This document shows, piece after piece, positions 49,966 through 62,598 of a DNA stretch of 64,000 nt; position 1 is the first letter of the stretch, and the number at the start of each line of letters is the position of its first letter. The position numbers and the translations under genes are program-made. The DNA lies in NCBI GenBank assembly GCA_907163375.1, contig CAJQUW010008753.1, forward strand, positions 496,001 to 560,000, written 5' to 3'. Source of the stretch: Prostheceraeus crozeri (taxonomy: Eukaryota; Platyhelminthes; Polycladida; Euryleptidae). The notes beneath the pieces are model-generated. The model worked only from the letters and a program-made list of their open reading frames with translations. It did no database searches and was not told the DNA's origin.

Positions 49966-51856
49966 CAGGGACGCCGGCACGACTTTAGCTCAGGTGTTGC
50001 AATGATCTACAGGAGGGCAATTTTATCGATTCCATCCTTATACCCATATTCCCAATGCCTCACGTTTTAAGTCTACTAGGTTTTGTATTGACCCATCAAA
50101 AGACCTGCTAACTTAAGATTGATAACTATTCCATGCTCATCGGTCATCAATTATTGCCAGTATGCATGAGTACATGAGAATATACGCAAATCAAATGAGC
50201 AAAAATCACTTTTTTGTCGATTCCAGTCTGTATATTAATAACACGCTAAATTCTGTAAATTCACTGCACCACATATAAATGGATCAGACATGCCACGCGT
50301 AATTACGGAGCACCCCAAACATCCGTGGTTTAGGACATTCTATTCTTCTACGCGCGTACATACGTACTGCACCAAGATTCAAAAATCACTTGATCTGATG
50401 CTGTTAAAGCATGGGGAATGTTTATGAATACGCGCGGGCGAGCGTTTATCGTTTGCGCGTCGTCTACGGTTGTCTGCGTTGCCGCTTGAACCACGAATGA
50501 ACCGCCAAGCATGTTGTCTGCCCTGAGCATGAAATTGAGATCCCATCACATTGTCTAGCCTCTGATACATGCAGACACATGAGACGCAAATCTATATAAC
50601 AGGACTGCCGACAGATGCTGCAGCAGTCACGCATAGCCACGGATGTAGGGTCATGTGTTATTACGCGTAGTTTACGCGTGAATTACGTGTGTAGTTGAGC
50701 CTGACATGCCACCTAGTGATGTGACACCCTTTTGCTGCAATATAAGTTAAAGAATTCTGATTCTATTCAAATAGATTTTATGTTTAGCGACGCCTTTTCT
50801 TTTTCCTTGAATATGACATGCAGATATCCAGTGGATATTACAAGAGAACTTCCATTGCATTGCTTTTCAAGGAGGCTATATACCGATCTACCGAGCGTCT
50901 CCGAACAATTACAGTTATTGAATGAATTGAAGTGGATCAGGAAAAACAGCATAAATCAACTCTTAGATATACATGTATATATTGCTTACGCATGTTAGAT
51001 AGAAAATCCGCACAACAATTCAAATCTCAGCACATCATGAAATGAGACGGTTCCATAGAACGCATTATACTTGCGCATTTCTAATTATCAGTACAGGAAC
51101 ATGCTATTTGGCTAGAAGAAAATCAATAACACACCAGATAAGATTTTTGCGATAAAAATTAAAAATATTGCCAAATTCTACTTAAAATCACTATTGCTCA
51201 GGGCAAGAAGAATTCAAAGGCCAGTGTTCTAACTGAGCCATGTTAATGAATATTATGCTTGAAAATGATCATGGTGCTTCTAAAATATGTTCAATACAAA
51301 GCATACTACAAAGCTCCGCACTATTCACACTTTGGATCTTGGTATATAGAAAAATTTAAAATATTTAGAAAAATATGAAGAGTTTTCAAAAAATTTATGC
51401 ACAAGAGTAGCCTATACATGTAAAATCAAGTCGATTTTTTAATTATAGACTCAGTTAAGCGAAAGCTTGGAATATTGTGTCTTGTCAAATGCATTCCGGA
51501 AAAATTCGCAAATCCTAATTTGCAACATCACGTCAGCGCATCACATGTAACGATTGCAAAAAGTAGGTTTTTCAACAAGACGAACTTGATCATTTGCTCA
51601 CTACATCAAATGATTCTACCATTTTGTCTGTTGATCATTTTGTCATCAGTTCATACAAAAAGTATCGTAGCCATCTTCATAATTTCCTAATACACGGAAA
51701 AGCAAATTTATATACACTACAATAACTAAAGATCCGCGACGGCAAACTGTGACCACAACACGCTTCAGCTGAAGGTCTATTAAAGAATAATTTTTCAGCA
51801 ATTCATGAAGGGGCCATACACATGCAACACCTGCAACACCCTTTCCGGCGTCCCTG
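49966..51856. mobile_element. Non-autonomous hAT-like DNA transposon
   Basis: The ends are CAGGGACGCCGG at 49966 and its exact inverse at 51845-51856, with further partial match inside (GGTGTTGCA). Both are flanked by CCTAG (49961-49965 and 51857-51861), a 5-bp duplication. CAGGG ends fit hAT-type elements, some groups of which make 5-bp duplications. The 1.9 kb inside is AT-rich with no convincing ORF. It lies 20 bases from the end of Polinton B. Confidence 0.65.
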
Positions 51857-53065
51857 CCTAGTAAATGACAAAAGTTACAATGGTTAAACAACGAATTAAT
51901 CCGACAGTTCATTCTCATCTAAATTTAACCATAGTATTTATCGAAAGTGCAATTTATGAAGTAGCGCTGCAGTAGAGCGACAACTTCACAGGAAAATCAG
52001 AATAAAACGTGAAAATTACGGTCGTATTTTGATCATAAAAGTATATTTTCATCAAATAACATGAAACAGTTTTCTGAACAATAGATACTATTCGGTAACA
52101 TAATACAAAGTGTTCGTTTAAGTAAATGTTTGTCGACATAAAAAGTGCTTCAATTATAACGATACGAAAAAGTATATCTTATGAAAATATTTAAAAAATG
52201 ATTTCCCTTTACTTAGTTTACTTACTAAAGCCACCAAATTCATTTTGATAAAATTAAAAACGAATTCTTAACAAGACATTTATTTATAAGTCTGTAATAA
52301 TGGGAGACAAACTGCTGTGAACAATGTTGGCAGTAAGTATCACATCAACAACAAACAGAATCAGAAGTTATTAATTATTTATCAATTAGTTATTAGTTAT
52401 TAACAATTAAGAATCAGAGAGTCTCTTGGTATTTTGCGCGAGAATCCCGACTTATATTCGCAAAAAGATTTTATTTCCACCCTTTACTTACCTTGGTAGC
52501 TTTAGTTTCTGTTTTGCTTCTTCAAATATCTATAGGTTATTTACTCAATTGTTATTAGTTCATGTCTCTTAAGTCTAATAGATCATAGGTTTGCATGCTC
52601 TCAATTTTTGTTCATAAATTTATTACTATAGAAATATATGATTTCAGATTTTGTATTTTATCTTTAGTCCATGTTTGCATTTGAATAAGAGTGGGCGAAA
52701 TGCATTGTGCAAGAATTATTTTTTGATTTTATCAAACTGAATTTAGTGGCTTTATTTATCTATAAGTATCAAAATGTGGTAAAGTATATTCCACTTTTAC
52801 AACTACTAAATAAAAGTGAATTTTCAATGCAGAGGTTCTTAAAAGTTCAAGAATGTTTTCCCATCGAGCTCTTCAGATACATTAAATATCCTCTTAAGAA
52901 ATGCTACTACTAATCATATCATGTGATTATAAATTTTTTTATGTCTAGTCGTCATATCTGACCTCTTTTAGTCCTGCAATTTGAGTTCAAAATTTCCTCA
53001 GAAAGAACGCAGACAATTCGAAATTCTCCTTGCAGATAAAGGCCTCACTCTATGAATCTGGATGG
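51857..53065. other. Non-coding AT-rich region
   Basis: Nothing supported here. ORFs are short, in many frames, and without coding signals. No clear repeats. Confidence 0.5.
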
Positions 53066-53745
53066 GAAAAGCATCGGAGGATTGGATGAATATTCGTTTG
53101 CAGGTTAAAGGTGCACTTATCACTATTCGTATTAACGGATCGACTTACCAAGAACAACGACCTTCAAATATCTCGGATCGACTCTCTCTGCCGATGGCGA
53201 CCTGTCTAAAGAGGCCACTGCACGCATCAATTCCGCATGGCTGAAGTGGCGTATGACTACTATGGTGTAACCTGTGACAAGAGGATAAGCGACCGCCTGA
53301 TGTCGAAAGTTTACCGTACAGTCGTGCGCCTTGTGGCGATCCATAGTGCCGAGTGCTGGCCTGCAAGCAAGGATGTATAACGCCAACTCGAAGTTATGGA
53401 GACGAAGAGGCTGCGCTGGATCGCCGGCATCCCTCGGTTGGAGTACACCCGAAACACGGTCATTCGCAGACTATACTGTGTTGCCCCGACTGCAGACAAG
53501 ATGCGCAAAACCCGGCATGTTCAGCGCACCAATCACGATTCACTGGAAAAAGGGGCGTACAAACTCGAAATTGAAGGTGCACTGTAGAAGACCAAAAGGT
53601 CGTTCGAAACAACGCTGGTTCACACCCTGCACAGCGACATGAAGACCGCCAGTGCCCATCCCGACCACCCTCATGACCGAGTGAGGTGGAGACAAAGAAC
53701 CAGTACAGCGGACCCTGCCATCCTGTGGTACAGACGCTAAGGAAG
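53066..53745 (+). mobile_element. RTE-type LINE fragment
   Basis: The 3' part of an RTE/Proto2-like reverse transcriptase: TTFKYLGSTLSADGDLSKEA, INSAWLKWRMTT, the thumb and C-terminal segment ME-TKRLRWIAGIPRL, RRLYCVAPTADKMRK, RPKGRSKQRW-TLHSDMK, and the end DHPHDRVRWRQRTSTADPA. It is 5'-truncated, has several frame changes and stops, and is more GC-rich than its surroundings. The clade is known for such strongly truncated copies. Confidence 0.85.
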
Positions 53746-55431
53746 GAGACAGATGCGATTAAAAAGATTCTAAAAGTACAAAGTAGCAAGTTGAAAATCA
53801 AGATAAAAAGCCGAAAAATTCCGCTCAACTGAGGCTTCTCATATTGTCACTTTAAGTTATTCGGGTAGCTGCCATCCTAGCGCACGAGAATCATGTTCTC
53901 CTTGCAAATGAATAAAGACGCAGAGTTTCACATTTAATTCTGTTAATTATTTCGGTAGATTTCATTTTCTTGACAGTCTTATATCGACATCAGGTTGTGT
54001 CGAAAATGATAAAAATAGTAAGGCTTCGGTCCACCGGCCAGTGACTTGAAGAATCAAAAACTGGCGTGCACTTTTGTAGGGACTGCGGGGCCATTGTAGT
54101 TTTAAGAATGCTCTCAAGCCACCCCAGCCCTCAATCCGGAGTGGATATAATAAGAGCCGTGTAAAAAATCTATTATCAAGTCAACAATTATTAACCAGTC
54201 TCACCCGGCGGAAACGGCCATCAAACGAAAAAAATACGAGCCCTTAAGCACTTGTATTTCTGGAAAGTATATATGTCACAGTTTTCATGTATGTCAGTTA
54301 CCAAAATCATCTATGAGCTATTGCCAAATTATGAAGTCATCTTTCAAAATGGCCGCCATGATTATAAAAATAGGCTATACAGTATCTCGAAAATAAATGA
54401 TTCTGAGGCCCAATAATGTATTACGAACACATATAAAGTCAACCATTTCCTGTCATTTGTGACTAGTGATATGCCAATAAGTTACATACATGTATATGTC
54501 AAATAATGACGGTATAGGCCTAATTCAAAGTGGCCGCGCGCCATAATTACGAAATATCGGCTGTAACCCGAAAACAAATAAATTTAAGGCCTAGACATCT
54601 GTCTACCGCATCTTACATAAATAAATTTAAGAAATAAATAGAAAGTCCTACAGATCTATGTCCTAATGAACCTTTAAGATAGCGCATGCATTTGTAAGCG
54701 CGCAATTTTCAATTTTTTTTCTAGGCAGTGACAAATAAAGTGGGTGGTGATAAGGTGAAACATAGAGTAGATATATTAGGTAGAGTGGTAACTCCGCATT
54801 TATTAAATCCCCAATGTGTATACACTTTCAATTTTATTAAATGAACTCGAGGGGGACATAGTTTACAACGGATGAATGATCATGGTTGCAAATCAGAAGG
54901 AAATGATATTATTTTATAGATTGTCCGTGTCATGACAGTCTTGGAGAGGTAGTATTTGTTGAATTGGCAACTCGATGACCTGCTATCGCTTTCATAAATT
55001 AGAAACTTGAAATTTCAGTCAAGAAAGCACGAATAATATCGCGACTTTTTCATGAAGACTTCCATTATAATGCCGTTCACTAGATTCCCTTGATAATCAG
55101 CTTAATTTCCGCTCAGTTAGGATGCTTATTAGCAAATATTCATTCCTTTGATATCCAACTTGTTTCATACTTCTTATATAGGAGAGTCATCTCGGTAGTA
55201 TATAATTTGGCAGATTTTGACTTTTTCAAAAGTCCTCAAATAATTTTTTGGACCACGGGAACGTAATCTCCGCAAAAAACTGAATCTTTTCATATAAAAA
55301 TTTTCACTGTATACAGATACTTTTTTGAGTCGACACTCTACCTATATATCCCTACTCTATGAGATGAAGTGTTAATTACAGCTATCCTAAGTCAGGAATG
55401 TACATCAGAATACATGAGCATCTAGCAATTA
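53746..55431. other. Non-coding region with a degenerate duplicate
   Basis: No gene seen. Two related stretches at about 54340-54430 and 54505-54610 share AAAnTGGCCGC, TATAGGC and AAATAAAT blocks and may be an old tandem duplication with a period of about 165 bp. The downstream 1 kb before the receptor gene is AT-rich and featureless. Confidence 0.45.
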
Positions 55432-56385
55432 TCATTTACCTCTGCAGCACATGATATTTATCATAGTGCTTCTGAGATCTCTTTCCATAACAATATAAAC
55501 GATGAAATTTACAGAGGAATTTATCAGTTTTAGAATGACGGAAACATCAAGAAATGTTGTACAATTGTTTTGTGTTAGTCCACAAGCGACGAATAGAAGT
55601 GAAGCAGGAATTTCAATGATGACAAAACACATGCTGACAATGATTAACGATCGGAAAACATGATGAAATCTAGCTGACTCACGGTTAACTAAAGATGCAC
55701 GTGTTGTCCTTCGTATACGGACACAGCTGAGCACGTTACAGATTGCAACCAGGAAAATCGGGAGAAGGTCTCTGAACATTAATACAATAATACCAGCTGC
55801 GGCCGTGGATTTATTTGCCAAAGTTCGGTAAACCATTACAAGTTGAAGCATTCGATGCTTTTTCTCAGCAATGCACACGGTCGATTTAGAAAAATATAGT
55901 GCAGGGAGAGATATAAAAAATGAGGCTAAGATGATAATAACATTAGCAAGATAAACAACATTGATGTTAAACAAACGAATCTCTTGCCTGGTGTTCACTG
56001 GCCTGAGTAGCACATAAAGTCGTTGAAACGCAATGTTTGCAACACACCAATTCCTGGAGCAGTTGAATACTTCATAAAAATAGATCATTGATCTAGGTAC
56101 ATGTTCCATGTAATGTACTTGTGAAAAGTCATTGAACGTTATTCTTTGAGTTACCTTATATAAGAGCATTGAATTTCCCAAAGCCATTTCGATAATTGAT
56201 AAACAACTTGCCTGAATCTTGAAGTTATTTCGCACTGCAAAATTTTCTGTTCGAATTTTGCAAAGGAGAATTGTTGCAAAGCAATTAAGTAGAACACCCA
56301 GTGATGCAAAGATCCATATACAATATGATCTAGCTACATGGATATCTGTTGAGTCAGAACTGTTAGCACAGTTGGGAAAAGTCAT
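55432..56385 (-). CDS. Rhodopsin-like (class A) GPCR, intronless
   Basis: 317 residues, looks intact. Seven hydrophobic segments at about residues 20-44, 56-78, 98-127, 141-165, 197-221, 243-270 and 278-300. Class A landmarks: Asn of TM1 (GVLLNCF), a modified DRY motif at the end of TM3 (AFQRLYVLLRP, i.e. QRL), a basic third loop (RIRRTTRASLVNRESARF), and an NPxxY variant in TM7 (NSSVNFIVY). The N-terminus has an NSS glycosylation sequon. It ends with a Cys pair (MCCRGK), a likely palmitoylation site. Such single-exon, peptide-receptor-like GPCRs are often expanded in marine invertebrates. Ligand unknown. This is the clearest host gene in the window. Confidence 0.85.
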   Translation of the reverse strand: MTFPNCANSSDSTDIHVARSYCIWIFASLGVLLNCFATILLCKIRTENFAVRNNFKIQASCLSIIEMALGNSMLLYKVTQRITFNDFSQVHYMEHVPRSMIYFYEVFNCSRNWCVANIAFQRLYVLLRPVNTRQEIRLFNINVVYLANVIIILASFFISLPALYFSKSTVCIAEKKHRMLQLVMVYRTLANKSTAAAGIIVLMFRDLLPIFLVAICNVLSCVRIRRTTRASLVNRESARFHHVFRSLIIVSMCFVIIEIPASLLFVACGLTQNNCTTFLDVSVILKLINSSVNFIVYIVMERDLRSTMINIMCCRGK

Positions 56386-56884
56386 TGTCTGTTTGGAATG
56401 CAGAAAGATCAGCTAGAAAATGATTGCTAGGAAATCTGAAATGAATTATATTGGTGTACAAAATGCTTCGATAATTGACATTATATTTCATACGACAACA
56501 TTGTCATCAAATGATAATTGAGATGAGAAAGTTGCGTGCAGTGCATCATCTTTTCTCTTTCCTGTACATGCGTCAGCATAAAGTCAGGTGAAAAGATTGA
56601 CTAGAAAGAATACTTGTACCTCAAAACCTGATTGAATCCTTCAATTCCTTTTTTGTCATGCGCTACATTTAACAGCAAAGCAAATAGACAAGAGTTATGC
56701 TCAATATGTGTGCGAGAAGAGAATCGCATTTACACTTCATTAAGTAGATGGGAATCAATCACTTTGTCATTTCGATTCGTAAAATCAGGTTTCAGAATTC
56801 GGAGGTAGCATGCGCCAGGTTGTTCTTAATCAGTGACTTTAAATATTTGTCTGGATGATAGACATGACACGACAATTTATCAAA

Positions 56885-57004
56885 TCTGAACAGATTTATC
56901 CACCACGGCCTGTTGGGCCTTATCAGTCGTGAGTGGTCTTGAACCAGCGACGTTGGAGCTAGAGGACGTGGAAGCATGCTCTTTAACCACAAGGACACCG
57001 GACC
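56885..57004 (-). repeat. tRNA-like SINE head
   Basis: Read on the minus strand from 57004: GGTCCGGTGTCCTTGTGG, an A-box-like TGTGGTTAAAGAGC, then a B box GGTTCAAGACC (56935-56945) about 40 bases on. This is RNA polymerase III promoter spacing of a tRNA-derived SINE or tRNA pseudogene. The cloverleaf is poor, so it is not a functional tRNA. Confidence 0.5.
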
Positions 57005-57469
57005 ATCTGTTGAGAAAGTGAATTAGCGAGGAAGGCACTGCTTTAACGCAGGCACGTGGAGGGAGGATTGCATTCTCCAATCACTTAATACCACATCCGA
57101 CATTGAAAGATATATCACATCTCAATCGATGTAGCCCTGTGATATTTTATTTAAAGAAATTTCTTTGGCCTGTGCTATCACAGGTGGACTCACACATCGG
57201 CTGCCGTGTCATGACCTGCTTCTCTGCTGTCGATGGGAAATCCAACAATAGAATTCATATTGGTGAGACCAATCACCATATCTTAAAATGACACATTGAC
57301 CACAAAAGATATCTGATTGATAAAAACATTAATAACGCCCCCTGTACTTTTATTCCCTTCACACATTTTCAGTTCATGACATTTGCTATCCTTCATAGGC
57401 AGTACAATATTCTACTTCCTAGAGCTCGTCAGTTTAGTGATAACTCTATCTCAAATATTACCATGAGCT

Positions 57470-57513
57470 GTTCATTAGCTAAAATTCTGCCGGCAGAATT
57501 TTAGTCAATGAAC
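57470..57513. repeat. Near-perfect 44-bp palindrome
   Basis: 22-bp arms with no loop, centred at CTGCCGGCAG; the inner 26 bases are a perfect palindrome (57479-57504). Possibly a very small MITE or its relic. Confidence 0.75.
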
Positions 57514-57738
57514 AACCCCATGTCAGCAAACTCATAATTTTTAATTACAAAATGCCTATCATAACATAATAATGAATATTGAAGTAAAGTGCACGTAAAC
57601 ACTCCCAATAGGTTGCATAGCAGTTTCTTGTGCTAAACTTTCGTATTTGCTTCGCAGTTCGGTCAAGTTGCATCGCAAGCTGCAATGTCATGCTGTACAG
57701 GAAATTATTGTTGTTGATGTAATCATAGAATGTTTGTT

Positions 57739-60695
57739 TTTAACCCTTTAAACCCCACAAGTAACTGAGAGATAATTTTCTACTTTTTATAGCATAATTC
57801 TTGTTGCTTTTGGTCAATAGAAAGATATCTATATCAGCATTGCATAATTAATTTATATAATACCCACACCAGACTGGGACACCGGTGTCCCTCTGGGGCT
57901 CAAGTGAAGAAATATTATTAAATTTGAAAAAATTTATTTGCAATCTCTGTGGATGACAAATCAACATATAGTTACCAAGCTAAATAATAACTTTTGGAAA
58001 ACACTAATAACGTCTTTTACGAATGGAAATCGAGAAAACAGTTTCTTTCTTTCAAGAGACACAACGACACATCACAAGAAGTGCACTTTACGAAAGTGCG
58101 TTGTTTAATTGACTGTTTTGAACATTGAACACAGCGGCGTCTCGCATTGTTAAACGTGGGAAAATGCACTGCTTGACTTACATTTAATTAATTTAATCAA
58201 ATAATAATCTTCTTTTAATGAGAATATTGCTGCGAATTTGAGGAAAATTTCTCTTTCGAGACGTAAAATTTCTTGTGAGGCCATCTGAAATCACCTCCTT
58301 GAACTGTAATAATGTCAGTTGTCTTGGGAATCGTTGATTGCATATAATAAATGCATTCACAACACTGATATCCATCATATCAAAAAACACTCTCAGGTAA
58401 AACCTGAATCTTGCTTTTCTATCCAGTTTATAGTAAGATGTTCTCTGATCCACGAGGTCTACTCCACCCATCCATTTATTGTAATTATCGATAACTTTAG
58501 GGCAAACAACGCGAATTTTGTCAGCTGTTCCTTTTTGCCTTCGTAAGACAGTCAACTCACCCCTATTCTCGTCAACGTTCGAAGCAAGAAGAATAACTGA
58601 GCTGAAAAGAAGATATTCTGAATGATTTGGAGATATTTCACAGTATTTGATTGAATGGCAAAATATCGAATCAAAGAAATCATCAATTCCCGTTAGCATT
58701 TGATAGGATCTACTGTACGTGTACATGTATGTTCGAACTGTGAACTCTAGAACTTTCATGATACTATGTAATTCCATATTTCAAGTTTTACACCACTATA
58801 TCCCTCTATCGGAAAACATCATCCCGATTACATCACTTATATCACAATTTATTAGACTTTCATATCATGGAAAATCATGGTTTCAAATGTAGACCATTAT
58901 CAAATACTATTTAGTAGAATTGATGTATTGTGCACTTTGATAAATATAGGCATTCAATCAAGTACTATGACATGTCAGTGGTGGAGGTTATATTGAAATA
59001 AATTTAAGAAGAAATTGTTTTAACTCCAAACCAGTTAAGTACTTACTTATTGTCTTTCCATTTGCATGCCATGATGTCATTCGAGTACAAAATTTGGTAG
59101 TCGCCTCTCTTCATTTCCTTGTCATTCTACAAATAACATATTTTACTGTAGTTTGGTAATCTTTCATTGTACATGTATACGTTCATTATAAAAGTACATG
59201 TAAAGGATAGTATATAGTTTTGTAATTAATTTATATGAACTGGATAATCACAAATATAATCTACAATAATAACCTGCAATTTAACATCCTACAAACTGAA
59301 TAACGTAATAACATTTCCTAAAATATTGTTCGTGCTACATTTTATGCTACTATAATTTATTTGTAGGCCTAATTACCATTAGCCTACATTGATGGAACAT
59401 GAGAAATAGACATATTAGAGACTTCATGATACATATTTCAAAAATAATCCAATAACAAGTTTGTCATAAGGTAGGATAAAAATATTGTTTATGCGTCTAT
59501 GGTAGCTTACTTGCAAAATATTGAAGAAATTATTGACAAATTGGTTAAATGCAATGTTTCGTAATATTTACGTGTATGAATTATCGGAACTTACCTTGAA
59601 TGTTTTCGGCATATATCTTCTGCTTGATCTGGCTGTTCCAACATAATATATTCCATTATCCAGAAGATTTCTTACCAAAATTGGGGATGTGAAAAAATTG
59701 TCTGCATGGATTGTGATAAATGAACCATGTAAACTTGATGTCAGTTTTAGCACAACACTTCCACCTAAACCAACACCAGATTGATCTCTCCTCCCGCAGT
59801 ATATATCAATTTCGTAGAGATAACCAGTTTCAGAGCATGAACGACACCAAAATTTGAACCCCCAGTTGATGGGCTTGTTTCTCATGTATTGTTTCATACT
59901 GCTAATGCCTTTATGTTTGCACATGTGCTCATCAATTGCCTGCTTTGCAATGTTATTCCGTGCGTTTTGAAAGTGCTTATTCAGATGATTGAGTAATGGC
60001 CTGATCTTCTTGGCTCGATCAGGCTCTGAGGAGGAATCTGATTCTAATTTGTTTGAAAAATGAATATTTTGAAGTATCTCTTCAAATCGACTTCGAGTCA
60101 TGACCTTTTGTATTCTCGAATTTCCACATACTACGTTCACAGACCAATAGGACTTCAAATTTGGTTGAATATCGAAGGACATGATGAAGTTTATGCCAAT
60201 AAAAGCAGCCATTTCTTTGCTTTCTATAACAAACTCTCTCCCATTTTGTTGAGCATATCTGACTGATTCGGTTACCAGCAATTTTAGAAAATCATCGAAG
60301 CCCACCACTGCATAGAACACATCTAGTGGAGAGGAATTTTCGTCGATATCAAGTTTGATTTGTGCATCGGATTGACAAGTTCTTCTTTCGATCGATGGTC
60401 CCCTGCATTTCCATTTGAATTCACGCATCACATTCTCGTTCTCGATATTTTCTACATTTTCATGTACATGTATGACAGCTTCTAATCCTCTTTCCAGTGC
60501 ATGATCAGTAGGCCTATTTGATCCTTCTATTTCTGATGTTGTCGGATGGTCGCTGGTGGCAAATTCGGTGTCACTATCATTCATGATGTTGTCAATATTG
60601 TCTTCATCCTCGCTATCCACTCTGTCAAGGATAGCATAAATCTCATCACTGGACAGCTTGTCTATACTGTAGATGATCTTCTCTGAACGAGGCAT
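57739..60695 (-). mobile_element. piggyBac transposon, one end identified
   Basis: TTAACCCTTTAAACCCC at 57739 fits a piggyBac end (TTAA target, then CCC). A subterminal palindrome (GGGACACCGGTGTCCC, about 57876-57892) lies inside. The transposase gene (58193-60695) reads away from the missing end. I could not find the matching GGGTTAA beyond 60695, so that end is lost, diverged or farther away. Confidence 0.7.
58193..60695 (-). CDS. piggyBac transposase, three exons, intact-looking
   Basis: Exons 59595-60695, 59047-59126 and 58193-58601 have consensus GT-AG borders and keep one frame, giving 529 residues. The N-terminus is acidic. The DDE/D catalytic Asp residues fit D255 (AIDEHMCKHKG), D332 (ITIHADNFFTS) and D442 (YNKWMGGVDLVDQ). 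Other family marks are SYWSVNVVC, MTRSRFEEILQNIHFSN and NWGFKFWCRSC. Exon 2 carries RGDYQILYSND and the conserved WKD. The usual C-terminal Cys-rich zinc domain is not seen; the protein ends KRRLLFD. The intact exons suggest recent activity or domestication. The enzyme cuts and pastes at TTAA. Confidence 0.85.
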
Positions 60696-62060
60696 TGCGA
60701 GTAATGAATTTCGGAAACGAAATCCTGATATAATGAAAGCTGTGATATACCGTACATGTAATTGGTTGCTAGATGAGTATCTAAGCCAATTGGCTGTCTT
60801 CTCTGGGATTCCCAGAGATCTATTTTTAACCTACCATGCCATACGCTTGACAGCTACAAACATAGATAATAAGAATAATATATACTTGTTGGGGAGATCG
60901 TGGACTTCCCTAAAGTCACTATCTCATACGTTGACTACCCGAGAAAAAAAACTTATCAACTTTACCAAATATTTGGTATTTACTTGGAAAATTTATAAGA
61001 TTTGAATAGTTTAACAAACGTTTTGGAAATTTAACAAATTTAGGAAATGTGTAACAATTCCCTAACAAATATTTACTACATTTTGTATGTAAGTCGATAT
61101 TAACGAATTTCGCGAAATTTAGAAAACGTTTATCAAATGCCTAGGTAATATTTGTTTGGTTATCCAAACAAATGATTTTTTTGCATTTACTAAGTTTGAT
61201 GAAAGAAAAATCTTGCAATAGGCAGGATCCGCTTATGAGTAACTGTCGTAAAAGGCGGTTTTAATTGTATGGTGATTTCAATGTGCGGTAACTTCACCCG
61301 TACAATTTTTTGAACTCATGCATATCACAAGGATGATCATCAGCTCTCATAAACTCTGATTACAATCATCTCTCAATAAAATAGAAATGCAACGTCACAG
61401 GAAATACCCAATAATAAAGTCTGCACTATATATCACAGTTTTGCGTCGTTGATAACTGGCTGATTTTTTGCCATCAAACTTAATTAAATGATTGAATAAT
61501 GGAATAATTGTCAGGAAACTGTTGATATTTTTCTATGATGGCACCAACAATGTCTTTCAAATCTTAAAGAGAGTGCATTATGTCATTTCCATGGATATCG
61601 ACATATGAAACATGTGGCCCTGAAATGTGCATGTCTACTATTATTTCGAGTATTTTATATATGCCCATTTATATTTGATGAAATGGTGTGTATAAAATAA
61701 ATATTCAGGTGACTTCATCACTACTCTCCCTCTCTTTCTCACTCACTCACTCGTTCCCCTTTTCTTCTTCTTCTACTCATTTTTCATCACCTTTCACATT
61801 CACTACATGTACACTGTAGCTACAATAGCAACAACATCAGTCATATATTTTCATTATTAAGGGAGCCTAAGCAGTTCTATCGGCACACATTTTGCTTCTC
61901 AAATTAAAGCATTTATTGAAGTTTCTAAGTTCCATACCGTGCCCATCAGCAAGTCGACTTTGATCAGTTTGCTCGTGTGTTCGCTTAATTACTTAGCTAG
62001 TAATTTGCAAAACTTATGATATTAAATCAGTATGCAAGTGAACCAAAGAAGCATCTCGCT
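60696..62060. other. Non-coding region
   Basis: No gene supported. AT-rich, with TTTAACAAA-type and TTTACCAAAT runs (60955-61170) and a pyrimidine-rich low-complexity tract (about 61720-61790). Confidence 0.5.
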
Positions 62061-62089
62061 CAGTCTGCGTAATCATATCTCGCTTCTAT

Positions 62090-62330
62090 GACTTTCCGTC
62101 ACTATATTAAGGAAATTCGCCACGCGCACGCAGCTGAGGAAGTTCGTTCACATTGTTGGCAGCCTGGTCGTGGCCGCATTCGGGAGCCATGAGCGGTCGA
62201 TAATATTCTCTAGCTGCGCTGTGACTCAGCTTCCCTGCTTAATTATTATTATCCGCGCCCATCACGTGGAACAGAAAGCTGCGCAAGGCGCAGTAGCTTG
62301 TGCACTTTTCGCTCTCGCTCTATCGAACGC
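62090..62330 (+). promoter_or_regulatory. GC-richer, promoter-like stretch
   Basis: A local rise in GC and CpG (CACGCGCACGC, GCGCAAGGCGCAG), with an E-box (ATCACGTGG, about 62263) and an AP-1/Maf-like TGTGACTCAGC (about 62219). It lies 200-400 bases upstream of the possible first exon at 62524. The promoter role is inferred. Confidence 0.3.
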
Positions 62331-62523
62331 GTGTTTACGTTAACTGCTTAATATTACAAAAGTCAGCGCATCAAGAGGATATTTCTACTTACACACCTTT
62401 ATTTATTCATCATCGGTTTGTGATTGTCTACGTTTTTTCATCATCTTGCTTAGCTATCATGCAAAAAATGGAGCACAACTCGCAAATGAACACTCGCATG
62501 TAGTCAGTGAGTTCTTCCAGTCA

Positions 62524-62598
62524 ATGAAGCCATCAAGTTCCTTTGATTTTTGCACCAGAATTAAAAATGCACCTCTTGGATCAAACTACAGAAAAATG
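62524..62598 (+). CDS. Possible first coding exon of a host gene
   Basis: An ATG-started 25-codon frame (MKPSSSFDFCTRIKNAPLGS...) ends exactly at a consensus donor (AAATG then GTAAGC, 62599). An acceptor-like TTCTATTTCAG occurs at about 63464, but the frame after it closes quickly. No family recognised; real coding is uncertain. Confidence 0.25.

Noticed and set aside
49612-49988. Tyr/Cys/Thr-rich frames near the right end of Polinton B
   Set aside because: Translations of GGTACATG-type sub-repeats in the terminal repeat.
53062-53828. Seven short frames on both strands
   Set aside because: Shadows of the RTE LINE fragment.
56885-57004. A functional tRNA gene
   Set aside because: A and B boxes are present but the cloverleaf and acceptor stem are not. 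A SINE or pseudogene is more likely.
57103-57480. A possible GIY-YIG or Penelope-type coding remnant (IHIGETNHHILK)
   Set aside because: Only a short match, with no catalytic pattern around it. Not enough to call.
60673-61005. 110-residue plus-strand frame
   Set aside because: It overlaps the start of the piggyBac transposase on the other strand and has no coding features.
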